Below, piece by piece: positions 47,083 to 55,641 of a stretch of DNA of 62,386 bases (position 1 is its first letter; each line of letters starts with the position of its first letter). The stretch comes from Saccharopolyspora oryzae (lineage in GTDB: Bacteria; Actinomycetota; Actinomycetes; Mycobacteriales; Pseudonocardiaceae). The translations under genes were made by a program, and so were the position numbers. The notes below the pieces were generated by a model. It was not told the DNA's origin. It ran no database searches and worked only from the letters and a program-made list of their open reading frames with translations. The stretch is taken from the NCBI RefSeq assembly GCF_027853915.1, contig NZ_JAQGLA010000040.1, positions 1 to 62,386 of the forward strand, written 5' to 3'.

Positions 47083-48459
47083 GTGCTCATCACCATTCTC
47101 GGACTCGGCGAGGCCGGCTCGCTCTACGCCGAAGGGCTCGTCGCGGCTGGTCACACCATCCGCGGCTACGATCCTTTCGCGCCCAGCACGCCAGAGGGCG
47201 TCCGCAGATCGCCCTCGATCGCCGAGGCGGTCGAGGGGGCCGAGTTCGTGCTGAGCGTCACCGGCGCCCGTGCCGCGGAAAAGGTGGCAGCTGAAGCCGC
47301 CGCCCACCTCACGGCAGGCGCGGTGTTCGCCGACCTCAACGTCGCCTCCGCGGCGACGAAACGCGCGATCGCTTCCCCGGTGATCGCAGCGGGCGCCGTG
47401 TTCGCCGACGTCGCCGTCGTCGGACCGGTTCCCGTGCACCGCTCCGCGACCCCGGTCGTGATCAGCGGGACCGGCCGCGCCGCCACGGCCCGGCTCTTCG
47501 AGACCCTCGGCGCGCCCGTGGAGATCGGCGGTGACGAGCCAGGAGACGCGTCGAACCGCAAACTGCTCCGCAGCGTCTTCATGAAGGGCCTGGCCGCCGT
47601 CATCAGCGAGGCGCTCGATGCCGCGGACGCCGCCGGCGCTCGCGAGTGGGTCAAGAAGCAGATGCGAGCCGAACTGGTCCTGGGCGACGCGATCATCGAC
47701 CGGCTCTACGACGGCACGATCAAACACGCCTCGCGGCGCGGCCACGAACTCCGCGACGCGGCCGAGCAGTTGCAGCAGCTCGGCATCGACCCGGTCATCA
47801 CCACTGCCTCGGCCCTGCTGCACGAGCAGCGTGCGCACGAGGTCACCGACCAGGTCCCGGACGAGATCCTCGACGTCCTCGCCGGCCAGTCCGCTGCCGC
47901 CACCGGTGACGCGATGGGGCGCCTCGGTCTGCTGCCCACCGCGATCAGGCCGGTCTTCCCCGCCCCCACCGTCGTCGGGCGCGCACTGACCGTGTGGGTC
48001 CGCGCCGGTGACAACCGCGGGCTGCACGAGGCGCTCGAACAAGCGCGGCCGGGCGACTTCCTGGTCGTCAACGGAGAAGCCGACACCTCGCGCGCGGTGC
48101 TGGGCGAACTGCTGGCCGAGCGAAGCCTCGCCAAGGGCATCGTGGGCGCGGTCGTCGATGGTGCGGTACGTGATGTCGACGTGCTCGCCGAGATCGGTTT
48201 CCCCGTGTGGGCACGGGGATTGAGTCCCGCGGGTCCGTTCAAGTACGGGCCGTGCCGGATCGGCGAGCCGGTCGCCGTCGGGGGAGTGGTCGTCCAGCCC
48301 GGCGATGTCATCGTGGCCGACAACGACGGCGTCGCGGTGGTACCGAAATCCCAGGCGCCCGAGATCGCCGTCGCGGCCCGCGAAGTCACCGAACGCGAAG
48401 CCGAGACCCGGCGCACGATCCGCGCGGGCACGGCGAAACCCGCTGTCACGCCCCACTGA
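47083..48459 (+). CDS. Fusion: 6-phosphogluconate-dehydrogenase-like oxidoreductase (DUF1932) - RraA/HMG-aldolase domain
   Basis: 458 residues in one open frame. Residues about 1-255: a Rossmann NAD(P) domain (ITILGLGEAGSLYAEGLVAA; VFADLNVASAATKRA) and helical DUF1932-type domain with the catalytic-type Lys region (ASNRKLLRSVFMKGLAAVIS). Residues about 290-440: an RraA-like domain with the aldolase/decarboxylase signature IVGAVVDGAVRDVDVLAEIG and VQPGDVIVADNDGVAVVP. RraA-like class II aldolases cleave 4-hydroxy-4-methyl-2-oxoglutarate or 4-carboxy-4-hydroxy-2-oxoadipate and decarboxylate oxaloacetate. The fusion would oxidise a hydroxy acid and cleave the product. GTG 47083 has AAAGG upstream. 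Confidence 0.85.
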   Translation: MLITILGLGEAGSLYAEGLVAAGHTIRGYDPFAPSTPEGVRRSPSIAEAVEGAEFVLSVTGARAAEKVAAEAAAHLTAGAVFADLNVASAATKRAIASPVIAAGAVFADVAVVGPVPVHRSATPVVISGTGRAATARLFETLGAPVEIGGDEPGDASNRKLLRSVFMKGLAAVISEALDAADAAGAREWVKKQMRAELVLGDAIIDRLYDGTIKHASRRGHELRDAAEQLQQLGIDPVITTASALLHEQRAHEVTDQVPDEILDVLAGQSAAATGDAMGRLGLLPTAIRPVFPAPTVVGRALTVWVRAGDNRGLHEALEQARPGDFLVVNGEADTSRAVLGELLAERSLAKGIVGAVVDGAVRDVDVLAEIGFPVWARGLSPAGPFKYGPCRIGEPVAVGGVVVQPGDVIVADNDGVAVVPKSQAPEIAVAAREVTEREAETRRTIRAGTAKPAVTPH

Positions 48460-48507
48460 TCACCGAATCCGCACAGATTTCTTTCACCGTCGAAAGAAAG
48501 GCATCGC

Positions 48508-48561
48508 ATGCTCCTGCTGCCGGACTCTTCGTCCGCTCACCCCTGCGAGGATCCGTCATGA
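48508..48561 (+). CDS. 17-codon leader-like ORF
   Basis: MLLLPDSSSAHPCEDPS overlaps the next start codon by ATGA and has GAAAGAAAGG upstream. It may couple translation of the permease; no homologue recognised. Confidence 0.25.
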   Translation: MLLLPDSSSAHPCEDPS

Positions 48562-49904
48562 CCGGGATCTGGGCGCTCGTCGCGTTCATCGGCGTGATCA
48601 TCGTCTTCAACGCGGGCTTCAAGCGGAACATCGGCGAATCGATGATCGCCGGTTTCCTCGCCTGTGCGGCGTTCGGCGGAACCGATGCGGTTCAGATCGC
48701 ATGGCACGGTCTGGTGGAGGCCTTACAGGAAGAGGTCACCTTCGCGACGCTGGCCTTCGTCGTCATGAGCTACCTGCTGTCGATCTCCGGTGTCATGGAC
48801 CGCTTGATCGGGATTCTGAGCTCCGTTTTCGGCCGCTTCCGCGGCGGCTCCGCCTACGTCTCGACCCTGGCGTCCGGTCTCTTCGGCACCGTCGCGCACG
48901 CGGGTTCGGCCATCACGGCCACCGTCGGTTCCGTGACGATCCCGTGGATGCAGCGGTCGAAAGTGTCGGGTCCGGTCGCCGCTACCATCGTCGCCGGAAA
49001 CGCGGGCATGGGCATCACCTTCCCGCTCAGCAGCTCCTTCTTCATCCTGACGACCTCGGCGACCGTCACCCCGCTGCTGTCCGCCGACGACCTGGTCATG
49101 CCGCTGTTCGCCGTCGGCGCCTGGTGCCTGGTGTACCGGCTGATCGTCGTGACGATCCTGATCCGGAAACACGACATCCAGCCGATGGCCTCCGCCGACA
49201 TCCAGCCTCTGCGGCACACTCTCGCCAACGGCTGGTCATCGCTGCTGATCTTCGCCGGCATCGTCGTTCCCGTGCTCGCGACCATCGGACCGACCGGCCG
49301 GTTCGTCACGGAGCGGGTCGGCGAGGACGGTGCCGACGCCATCAGCCTGATCACCTGGCTGCCGGTGTGCGTGCTCGTCGCCGGGCTCCTCATCGGGCGA
49401 AAGGCGCTTCCGCGCCGGGCCCGCGACTGGTGGTCCCTGCTCGGCGAGACCTCGAACCGGGTCGGCGTCGTCGGTGTCACCATGGTCGCCGCCTTCGCCG
49501 CCTCCAACGTGCTGGGCTCGCTGAACCTGCCCGCCGAGCTGACCGAGCTGCTCGGACACGTCGCCAGCCTGCCCAAAATCATCGTCGTGGCGCTGGTCGG
49601 GATCCTCGTCATGCTCGTGGCCGCGCCACTGACCTCGACGGCGACGATGGCCGCAATCGGGCCGGTCGCCTTCGCCACGCTCGTCAGCGCCGGAGTGTCG
49701 CCGACGATCGCGGCCGCATGCGTGCTGGTCTTCGCCTCGACCGAGGGTGCCTCTCCGCCCGGCGCGCCGCCGATCTACGTCGCGGCGGGCATCGCGGGCA
49801 TCGACCCCGGAAAGACGTTCCGTCCGTTGATCCTCTACTACACGATCCCCGTCCTGTTCGTCGGCGTCTTCATGGCGCTCGGCTACATCCCCCTTCCCGG
49901 CTAA
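48558..49904 (+). CDS. TRAP-type large permease-like membrane protein
   Basis: 448 residues, about 12 hydrophobic segments. DctM-like traits: WALVAFIGVIIVFNAGF start, SGLFGTVAHAGSAITATVGS, AGNAGMGITFPLSSSFFIL, and ASTEGASPPGAPPIYVAAGI near the end. TRAP systems normally need a periplasmic binding protein (DctP) and a small four-helix subunit (DctQ), but neither is present; only a 79-residue two-helix protein follows. It may be a binding-protein-independent relative. GAGGATCCGTC precedes ATG. It shares the IclR operon with the fusion enzyme. Confidence 0.7.
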   Translation: MTGIWALVAFIGVIIVFNAGFKRNIGESMIAGFLACAAFGGTDAVQIAWHGLVEALQEEVTFATLAFVVMSYLLSISGVMDRLIGILSSVFGRFRGGSAYVSTLASGLFGTVAHAGSAITATVGSVTIPWMQRSKVSGPVAATIVAGNAGMGITFPLSSSFFILTTSATVTPLLSADDLVMPLFAVGAWCLVYRLIVVTILIRKHDIQPMASADIQPLRHTLANGWSSLLIFAGIVVPVLATIGPTGRFVTERVGEDGADAISLITWLPVCVLVAGLLIGRKALPRRARDWWSLLGETSNRVGVVGVTMVAAFAASNVLGSLNLPAELTELLGHVASLPKIIVVALVGILVMLVAAPLTSTATMAAIGPVAFATLVSAGVSPTIAAACVLVFASTEGASPPGAPPIYVAAGIAGIDPGKTFRPLILYYTIPVLFVGVFMALGYIPLPG

Positions 49905-49924
49905 ACGCACCCGAGGTGGTCCCA

Positions 49925-50164
49925 GTGCAGCGCACGCTCGGCACGATGATCAATCGTCTCTTCCGGATCTCCGTCATCGCTTTCCTCGCCGGCGGCTTCA
50001 TCCTCACGTTCGGACAGCTGGCAGGCGTCGTCATCGGAGACGGCGCGATACTCGTCGCACTCGAGAACGTGCTCGCCGTGCCGACCTACGTCTGCGCCGC
50101 CATCGCTGGTTTGCTCGCGTTCATCGAGATGTACACGAGCAAACCAGCCGAAGGCAGCGAGTGA
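49925..50164 (+). CDS. Small two-helix membrane protein
   Basis: 79 residues, GTG start with GAGG nine bases upstream. Two hydrophobic helices (ISVIAFLAGGFILTFGQLAG; VPTYVCAAIAGLLAFIEMYT). It follows the large permease after 20 bases and is probably its small partner, although shorter than typical DctQ. Not assigned to a family. Confidence 0.6.
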   Translation: MQRTLGTMINRLFRISVIAFLAGGFILTFGQLAGVVIGDGAILVALENVLAVPTYVCAAIAGLLAFIEMYTSKPAEGSE

Positions 50165-50286
50165 GTTCCGGTTCGTCCGAAGTGGAACCGCCATGATGCC
50201 TATGAACGGGATCTGCGGCTGCGCACCGTGCAAGCGATCAGCGGCGGCGGCCCCAGTACCCAGCACGCAGCCAATGCCGCGCTCGA

Positions 50287-51013
50287 TGTGCGCAGTGGGG
50301 GCGGCGGGTGCAGGGGTTGGAGCCGGATCCGGACACGGCGGCGTGGGTGCGGTGGATGTTCGCCGAGCGGGCGCGTGGCCGGTCGGTGGCTTCGTTGGCG
50401 CGGGAGCTCAATGCGCGTGGTGTGCCGTGCCCGGCCGATGTGGACCAGGCTCGGAACACACATCGCCCGGGTAAGGGGTGGATCGCCCGTACTACCGGGC
50501 TGATTTTGGAGAATCCACGGTACACCGGCCGGCAGGTTTGGAACCGGCACTCCACCCAGGGCCACGGCGCCGGAGGCCGGACGGGTGGCCGAGGCTCAGG
50601 GGTAGTGCGTCGGACTGCGGTGCGGGAGTGGGAAGTGTCCGAGCGGCGGTCTCATCCGGCGTTGGTCGATGAGTCCACGTTCCTTGCGGTGCAACGGATC
50701 CGTGCTGCACGGCCGACCAAGGACGGCGAGGCGCGCACGTACGAGTTGGCTGATCTGGTGGTGTGCGGGGAGTGCGACCGTCGGATGGACGCGCAATGGG
50801 TGCATGGTCGTGCCGATTATCGCTGCCGGCATGGTTACATCGCTGCGCTACCGCGGCCGCGAGGATCAGCTTCGCGATGCTTTACCTGGCCTGCTCAGTC
50901 AGCACGGTGGGGAACCACCTGGGGAGGATGTGGGCAACGACGTTGGTGAGCATCTTCGCCGAGCAGGGCTGGAGATCGTGTGCGGCCACGCGGGCTGGGC
51001 CCTCAGGCCGATA
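50287..51013 (+). pseudogene. Large serine recombinase remnant
   Basis: The C-terminal recombinase region is readable: QWGRRVQGLEPDPDTAAWVR WMFAERARG, ARELNARGVPCPADVD, NPRYTGRQVWNRHST, and a zinc-ribbon (VVCGECDRRMDAQWVHGRAD YRCRHG). The catalytic N-terminal domain is missing. Around 50,840 the frame shifts and the tail continues as LRYRGREDQLRDALPGLLSQ ... GLEIVCGHAGWAL. A relic of an integrated element. Confidence 0.82.
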
Positions 51014-51389
51014 CCAAGCTGTCCAGCTCCCGAGCCGATGGCCTCACCCGGCCAGATACCCTCCGCGCTCGAGACGGACTCCAGCGTCGAGTGCCAGAAG
51101 AAAACCCCGCTACCGGAAGTAAGGAGTGCCAGCCGCTGAGTTGAAAATCGTGGGGCAAGAGAGTGTCCGAGTCCGAGTCCGAGTCCGAGACTTGAACTCC
51201 CAAATGCGCGCAACTTCCCGTGTTTGGGGAAACCACACCAAAATCATAGCAGGCCGTGTTGTCTTGTGGGGTAGGTGTGCGGGGCGTTGACTGGTGGGAA
51301 TTGTCGGCGTGTTTGCGGGTAGCGGCTTGCCGCAGTGCCGAAGTTATGGCTCGGGCTTGGTTGGCACGCTGACAGCAAGGCCCTGGGCA
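51014..51389. other. Non-coding spacer after recombinase remnant
   Basis: I see no gene. It contains a GTCCGA hexamer repeat and a T-loop-like stretch that does not fold as a tRNA. It is more AT-rich than its neighbours between 51,200 and 51,280. Confidence 0.4.
51165..51188 (+). repeat. Hexanucleotide tandem repeat, GTCCGA x4
   Basis: Four perfect copies of GTCCGA in the spacer between the recombinase remnant and the Nramp-like gene. No coding context. Confidence 0.85.
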
Positions 51390-51433
51390 GACCCGTCGGT
51401 TATCAGGCGCATGTGGCTGATAACCGACGGGTC
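51390..51433 (-). terminator. Strong hairpin terminator of the Nramp-like gene
   Basis: A perfect 17-bp inverted repeat (arm GACCCGTCGGTTATCAG) with a 10-base loop, ending 9 bases after the Nramp-like stop codon. No clear T-run, as is usual in high-GC actinobacteria. Confidence 0.8.
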
Positions 51434-51442
51434 GCTCGCTGC

Positions 51443-52723
51443 TTAGAAGCTGGTGACGGCCAGCTGGTAGCAGACGGCGCCGATGGCGAGGAGCCCGATG
51501 GCGGCCAGGACGTTGTGCCACCACCTGTTGCGGAGGTCGCCCATCAGGCCGCGCCGGTTGGCCAGGACGACGAGCAGCACCGCCAGGACGGGAGCGACGA
51601 CGACCGTCAACGCCTGGGCGGCAATGATCAGCTGGACCGGTGACGCGCCCCGTGCCAGCACGGTGACCAGGGCGCCGAAGCCGAGCACGCCGAGGATTCC
51701 GGCGCGGACCCTCCATGATGCGAGCTTGTTGCCGAATCCGAGGCCGTCGGAGAGCAGCGTGCCCCCGGCGGTGGCGTTGGCGATCATCGCCGAGAGTGCG
51801 GCGCCGGTAAAGCCGAGCGAGAAGATGGTCCGCCCGACCTCACCGGCGATCGGGGTGAGCACGGTCGAGAACTGCTTGAGCGTGGCGCCGTCCTCGCCGC
51901 CGACTCCCGGAAGGACCGCGGCGGCGGCCATGATGACCAGCGCGGTCATCACTCCGGGCGCGACGATGCCGGGGATGGTGTCGGCGAGGGTGGTCTCGCG
52001 GTACTGCTCCCGGCGCAGTCCGCGCTCGCGCGAGGCGTAACCGGCGTAGAACGCGGCGTTGACCGAGAAGTTGGTGCCCACCAGCGCGACGATCAGCAGC
52101 CCGACTCCTGCGGGCACGATCGGGACCACAGATCCGACGGCCGCGGCGCCCCAGTCGGGCCGGGTGACGATCGCGGTGGCGACGAACGATGCCGCCATGA
52201 TCGCGACGATGACCAGGACGAGCTTCTCGATGATGGTGTAGAGCCGCCGCGCGAAGAGGATCCCGACCACAACGGCCGTGCAGGCCAGCGTCCACCACAT
52301 CGGCGAGCCGCCGAACACCAGCGACAGGCCCAGTCCCGAGCCGACGGCGTTGCCGACGGAGAACATCAGCGTGATCGCGAAGACACCGAACCCGGCGAGC
52401 CCGCCGACCCAGCGGCCGAGGTGCTGCTTGATCGTCTGGACGATGGAGCCCTTCGAGACGAGCGCGATCCGGATGCTCATGTCGGTGTAGATGAGCATCA
52501 GCAGGGTGGAGACGGCGATGACCCAGATCAGGGAATAACCGAAGCGGCTCCCGGCCTGCACCGCCGAGGTGAGGTTGCCGGGCCCGAACTGCCAGGCGCC
52601 GACGATGAAGGCCGGCCCCATCAGGGCTAGCATCCGCAGTGCCCGGCGTCCACGGCCGGCCGGTGCGGAACCGGAGGTATCGGTGGGCCCGTTGTTCAAC
52701 CGGGCGGGTGCTGCGTCGGACAT
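51443..52723 (-). CDS. Nramp-fold transporter without canonical metal ligands
   Basis: 426 residues, 11 helices. It has Nramp topology with LMGPAFIVGAWQFGPGNLTS at helix 1, YTDMSIRIALVSKGSIVQTI and VGTNFSVNAAFYAGYASRER at helix 6. Classical Nramp metal transporters have DPGN in helix 1 and MPH in helix 6; here these read GPGN and NFSVN. So Mn/Fe transport is doubtful. It lies upstream-adjacent to a DHDPS-family aldolase under a LacI operator, which suggests uptake of an organic substrate. RBS GTGAGGAACCACC before ATG. A strong hairpin follows it. Confidence 0.78.
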   Translation of the reverse strand: MSDAAPARLNNGPTDTSGSAPAGRGRRALRMLALMGPAFIVGAWQFGPGNLTSAVQAGSRFGYSLIWVIAVSTLLMLIYTDMSIRIALVSKGSIVQTIKQHLGRWVGGLAGFGVFAITLMFSVGNAVGSGLGLSLVFGGSPMWWTLACTAVVVGILFARRLYTIIEKLVLVIVAIMAASFVATAIVTRPDWGAAAVGSVVPIVPAGVGLLIVALVGTNFSVNAAFYAGYASRERGLRREQYRETTLADTIPGIVAPGVMTALVIMAAAAVLPGVGGEDGATLKQFSTVLTPIAGEVGRTIFSLGFTGAALSAMIANATAGGTLLSDGLGFGNKLASWRVRAGILGVLGFGALVTVLARGASPVQLIIAAQALTVVVAPVLAVLLVVLANRRGLMGDLRNRWWHNVLAAIGLLAIGAVCYQLAVTSF

Positions 52724-52844
52724 GGTGGTTCCTCACCCCCGCGCGGCGTTGTCGCGGGGTTGCTCGGGACGGCATTGTCACCGGACCGACCGGGTGGCCG
52801 GCAAGGGCCGGATGTGCAACGGCACACCCGGCCCGCGGGTCCGC

Positions 52845-53756
52845 TCAGATGAGCTTCGCGCTGCGCAGCGCCTGGACGATCTCCGCTTCGGCCTCGGGGG
52901 AGAGGTCGATCAGGGGCGAGCGCACGGTCGCGTTATCGAGCACGCCGAGCGCCTTGAGGGCCAGCTTCAGGGCAACGGTTCCCTCCATGTGCGAGCCGCG
53001 GTGGTAGACGGCCTTGGTGACCGGCAGCAGCCGGTCGTGCACGGCGCGGGCCGCGGCGTAGTCCTGGGCCTTGCCGGCCGCGATCAGTTCGAGCAGCGGC
53101 TCGGGAGCGATGTTGCCGTACCCGACGAGCAGCCCGTCCACATCGAACATCGTGTGCAGCAGGTACTCGTCGTGGCACGACAGGATCTGCAGGTCCGGGA
53201 CCTCCCGCCGCAGGACCGGGATTTCGGTGTCCCAGCGGCGCATGTTCCGCACACCGTTCTTGGTGGCGAAAACGCCTGGCTGCGAAGCGATCTCGAGCTG
53301 CGTGTCGAGGTCGTAGTTCGCCTTGGTCACGTCGGGGTACTGGAAGAGGATGCACGGCAGTCCGGCCTCCTCGTAGATCGCGCGGTAGCGCTCCTGCGGG
53401 GCGCCTTGCTGGTAGCCGAACCGCAGCCATCCGTGCGAGGGGTAGACCAGCGCTGCCTCCGCTCCGGCTGCGACCGCGCGCTTGGCCTCCTCGACCGCCA
53501 CGTGCGTGCCTTCGCCGGTGATCCCGGCGATGACGGGCGTGTCGACGGCCTCGACGAGGTGGGCGATGGTGGCGACCTGCTCGTCCTGGGTCAGGAACGT
53601 TCCCTCGCCGGCGTGGCCGAGGACCACGAGGCTCTTGACGCCGTCGTGACTGGCCAGCCACTGGCCGAGCTTGGCCATCGCCGGGTGATCGACCTCGCCG
53701 TCGGGTGTGAAGGGTGTGACCGGAGCAGGGTTGAGGCCGCGGAGATCGAGAGACAT
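52845..53756 (-). CDS. Dihydrodipicolinate synthase-family aldolase/lyase
   Basis: 303 residues, class I aldolase TIM barrel: NPAPVTPFTPDGEVDHPAMA, VLGHAGEGTFLTQDEQVATI, VIAGITGEGTHVAVEEAKRA, Schiff-base Lys in GVFATKNGVRNM. The GxxGE motif (GHAGEG) and lack of the usual YY pair point to a DHDPS-like catabolic lyase rather than lysine biosynthesis. ATG 53756 with GGAG upstream. First gene of a LacI-controlled unit with the Nramp-like transporter 121 bases downstream. Confidence 0.86.
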   Translation of the reverse strand: MSLDLRGLNPAPVTPFTPDGEVDHPAMAKLGQWLASHDGVKSLVVLGHAGEGTFLTQDEQVATIAHLVEAVDTPVIAGITGEGTHVAVEEAKRAVAAGAEAALVYPSHGWLRFGYQQGAPQERYRAIYEEAGLPCILFQYPDVTKANYDLDTQLEIASQPGVFATKNGVRNMRRWDTEIPVLRREVPDLQILSCHDEYLLHTMFDVDGLLVGYGNIAPEPLLELIAAGKAQDYAAARAVHDRLLPVTKAVYHRGSHMEGTVALKLALKALGVLDNATVRSPLIDLSPEAEAEIVQALRSAKLI

Positions 53757-53786
53757 GCCTGGGACTCCATTCGTGGGAACGGTCGC

Positions 53787-53798
53787 GGGAACGTTCCC
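53787..53798. promoter_or_regulatory. LacI operator O1 (GGGAACGTTCCC)
   Basis: Perfect 12-bp palindrome with CpG centre, 31 bases upstream of the aldolase start, in the divergent region shared with the LacI gene. Confidence 0.8.
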
Positions 53799-53840
53799 AC
53801 GACAATGCGCCACGGCTCGCGGAGTGTCAAGACCGATCCC

Positions 53841-53852
53841 GGGAACGTTCCC
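53841..53852. promoter_or_regulatory. LacI operator O2 (GGGAACGTTCCC)
   Basis: Second perfect copy, 54 bases from O1 and just upstream of the LacI start. The spacing would allow looping and joint control of both divergent promoters. Confidence 0.8.
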
Positions 53853-53874
53853 AAGTTCCGGTAGGCTCCTGGGT

Positions 53875-54855
53875 GTGGTGACGATTCTCGATGTGGCCCG
53901 TGCGGCCGGGGTCAGTAAGTCCACGGTCTCCCGCGTGCTCGACGAACGCCTCCCGCGTTCGACCAACGAGACCGCGGAGCGCGTTCGCAAGGTCGCGGCC
54001 GAACTCGGCTACGTGCGCGACCCGCTGGCCTCGGGGCTGCGCCGTTCCGGCACCAGCACGGTGGGGGTGATCGTGCCCAGGCTCACCGATACGGTCATGG
54101 CGATGCTCTACGAGGCGATCACCGAGGTCGCAGCCGGCCGGGACCTGTTCACGGTTGTAGCGACCACCGAGGACCTGCCGGAAGCGCAGGACAAGGCGGT
54201 GCAGTCGTTGCGGCGCCGCAGGGTTGACGGGCTCATCCTGACCACGGCGCGCGTCGGCGAACCGGTCGACGCCGGCGCGGCCCGCTACGCTCTCGCTCTG
54301 CGCACCGATGGCAGCAGCCCGGCCGCCGTCGGCGACGACCGCCTCGGAGCGCAACTGGCGACCAGGCACCTCATCGATCTCGGGCACCGCAGGATCGGCC
54401 TGGTCGGCGGGCCCGCGTACGCGTCGAGCGCGCGAGGGCGCGCGGAGGGCTACCGAGAGGCGCTGGAGAACGGCGGAATCGGCTTCGACCCGGCGCTGGT
54501 CGCCGGTGACGCGTTCTCGATCGAGGCCGGTGAGATCGCGGGGCGTCAGCTGTTGGATCGCCCGGACCGGCCGAGTGCGGTGTTCGCGGTCAACGACAAC
54601 ACCGCGATCGGTGTGCTCGCCGCTGCGCACGCGTTGGGTTTGGAGGTGCCCCGCGACGTGTCGATCGTCGGCTACAACGACATCCCGGTGGTCAGCAGGC
54701 TGCCGGTCCCGCTCACCACCGTGCGGGTTCCGTTCAAGCAGATCGCCGCCGACGCCCTGCGCCTGCTCCTGGACGACAGGCGGGGGAGCGGCGAAATCCT
54801 GGTGAGCGCGCCGACTCTCATCCCGCGCAGATCGACCGCGGCCCCGGTTGGATAA
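53875..54855 (+). CDS. LacI-family transcriptional regulator
   Basis: 326 residues. HTH: TILDVARAAGVSKSTVSRVL. Periplasmic-binding-like effector domain: STVGVIVPRLTDTVMAMLYE, DGLILTTARVG, HRRIGLVGGPAYASSARGRA, SAVFAVNDNTAIGVLAAAHA, VSIVGYNDIPV. Start is one of two tandem GTG codons (53875/53878) without a clear ribosome site, perhaps a near-leaderless transcript. Two perfect GGGAACGTTCCC operators lie in the divergent region; autoregulation and control of the aldolase/Nramp-like operon are likely. Confidence 0.92.
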   Translation: MVTILDVARAAGVSKSTVSRVLDERLPRSTNETAERVRKVAAELGYVRDPLASGLRRSGTSTVGVIVPRLTDTVMAMLYEAITEVAAGRDLFTVVATTEDLPEAQDKAVQSLRRRRVDGLILTTARVGEPVDAGAARYALALRTDGSSPAAVGDDRLGAQLATRHLIDLGHRRIGLVGGPAYASSARGRAEGYREALENGGIGFDPALVAGDAFSIEAGEIAGRQLLDRPDRPSAVFAVNDNTAIGVLAAAHALGLEVPRDVSIVGYNDIPVVSRLPVPLTTVRVPFKQIAADALRLLLDDRRGSGEILVSAPTLIPRRSTAAPVG

Positions 54856-55055
54856 CTCGTTGGTAGCTGGTCCAACACGACCTTCCCAACAGATCGCACA
54901 GTTGGCACTACGTCGTCCCAAGGACGAGCCAATGGCGCTGCGGAGGTTCATGATCGGTGCCGAGTCCGAGTGTCGCAGCGCCTGCAGCCTTGCCGACCGT
55001 GGTCATGGCGAGTGTGCCTGGTGCACCAGGTGGAGGCATGTGCTGGTGCTCGACG
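54856..55055. other. Spacer without recognised gene
   Basis: Only short frames; no promoter, repeat or RNA that I can support. Continues into the small minus-strand ORF at 55056. Confidence 0.4.
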
Positions 55056-55193
55056 TCAGTACCGGACCTTGCCGTAGTCGACCTCTTGCTCGGGGAAGTC
55101 GATAGCGCGGTGCCCGAGTGCTTGCATCCGTTCCCGCATCTCGTCGGCGGGCGACCGTTGCTGTGCGTTCGACGTAGAGCCCGCCGTCGACAT
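55056..55193 (-). CDS. Small ORF of unknown function
   Basis: 45 residues: MSTAGSTSNAQQRSPADEMR then ERMQALGHRAIDFPEQEVDY and GKVRY. Codon usage is actinobacterial (G/C in third positions) and the sequence has charged helical character, but the ribosome site is weak. It may be a real small protein or the surviving start of a larger gene; no family recognised. Confidence 0.35.
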   Translation of the reverse strand: MSTAGSTSNAQQRSPADEMRERMQALGHRAIDFPEQEVDYGKVRY

Positions 55194-55201
55194 GCGGGGT
55201 A

Positions 55202-55600
55202 GTGGACTGCATGCTCTGTTCTATAACGGTGGGTGATAGTAAACAGGACTCTGCGCTCACGGTGTCCGCAGTTGCGGAGCTGCTGAGGGCGGTGGCTGCG
55301 GAGTCTGAGGTTGACGCTGCGGGCATCTCAACGATTGTGGGTGCGGAGCTGCCCGCCGATGAGGCCGCTGTGTTGGAGGACCAGATCCGGAACCTGCGTT
55401 CCTTACTGCCGTGCTTACGGCGCCGCGGGCAGGAGTTGTCGACGTTGTTCTCCAGTGCTCAAGAGCTTGCAGAGCTGCGTGATACGGATGCCCTCCTTCA
55501 TCGTCTCGTGGAGCGGGCACGAACTGATGGGCACGGACGTGACCTACTTGTCCGAGTTTCATGAGGGCAGTGATGCGTGTCCCACCGGCAATGGACTGGC
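55202..55600 (+). pseudogene. Truncated, frameshifted GAF/PucR-type regulator
   Basis: Reads SAVAELLRAVAAESEVDAAG ... RRRGQELSTLFSSAQELAEL RDTDALLHRLVERAR, then, after loss of about two bases near 55,525, ELMGTDVTYLSEFHEG in another frame. This is the N-terminal region and GAF start of PucR/CdaR-type activators (normal size over 500 residues). The rest is missing. Confidence 0.6.
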
Positions 55601-55641
55601 GAGCAAGGTAATGCGCACGCGTTGTCCGCAGTGGACCTCCG

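Noticed and set aside
51190..51240. tRNA fragment or attachment site (minus-strand GAGTTCAAGTCTC resembles a T-arm)
   Set aside because: The T-stem does not pair fully and no acceptor, D- or anticodon arm can be built.
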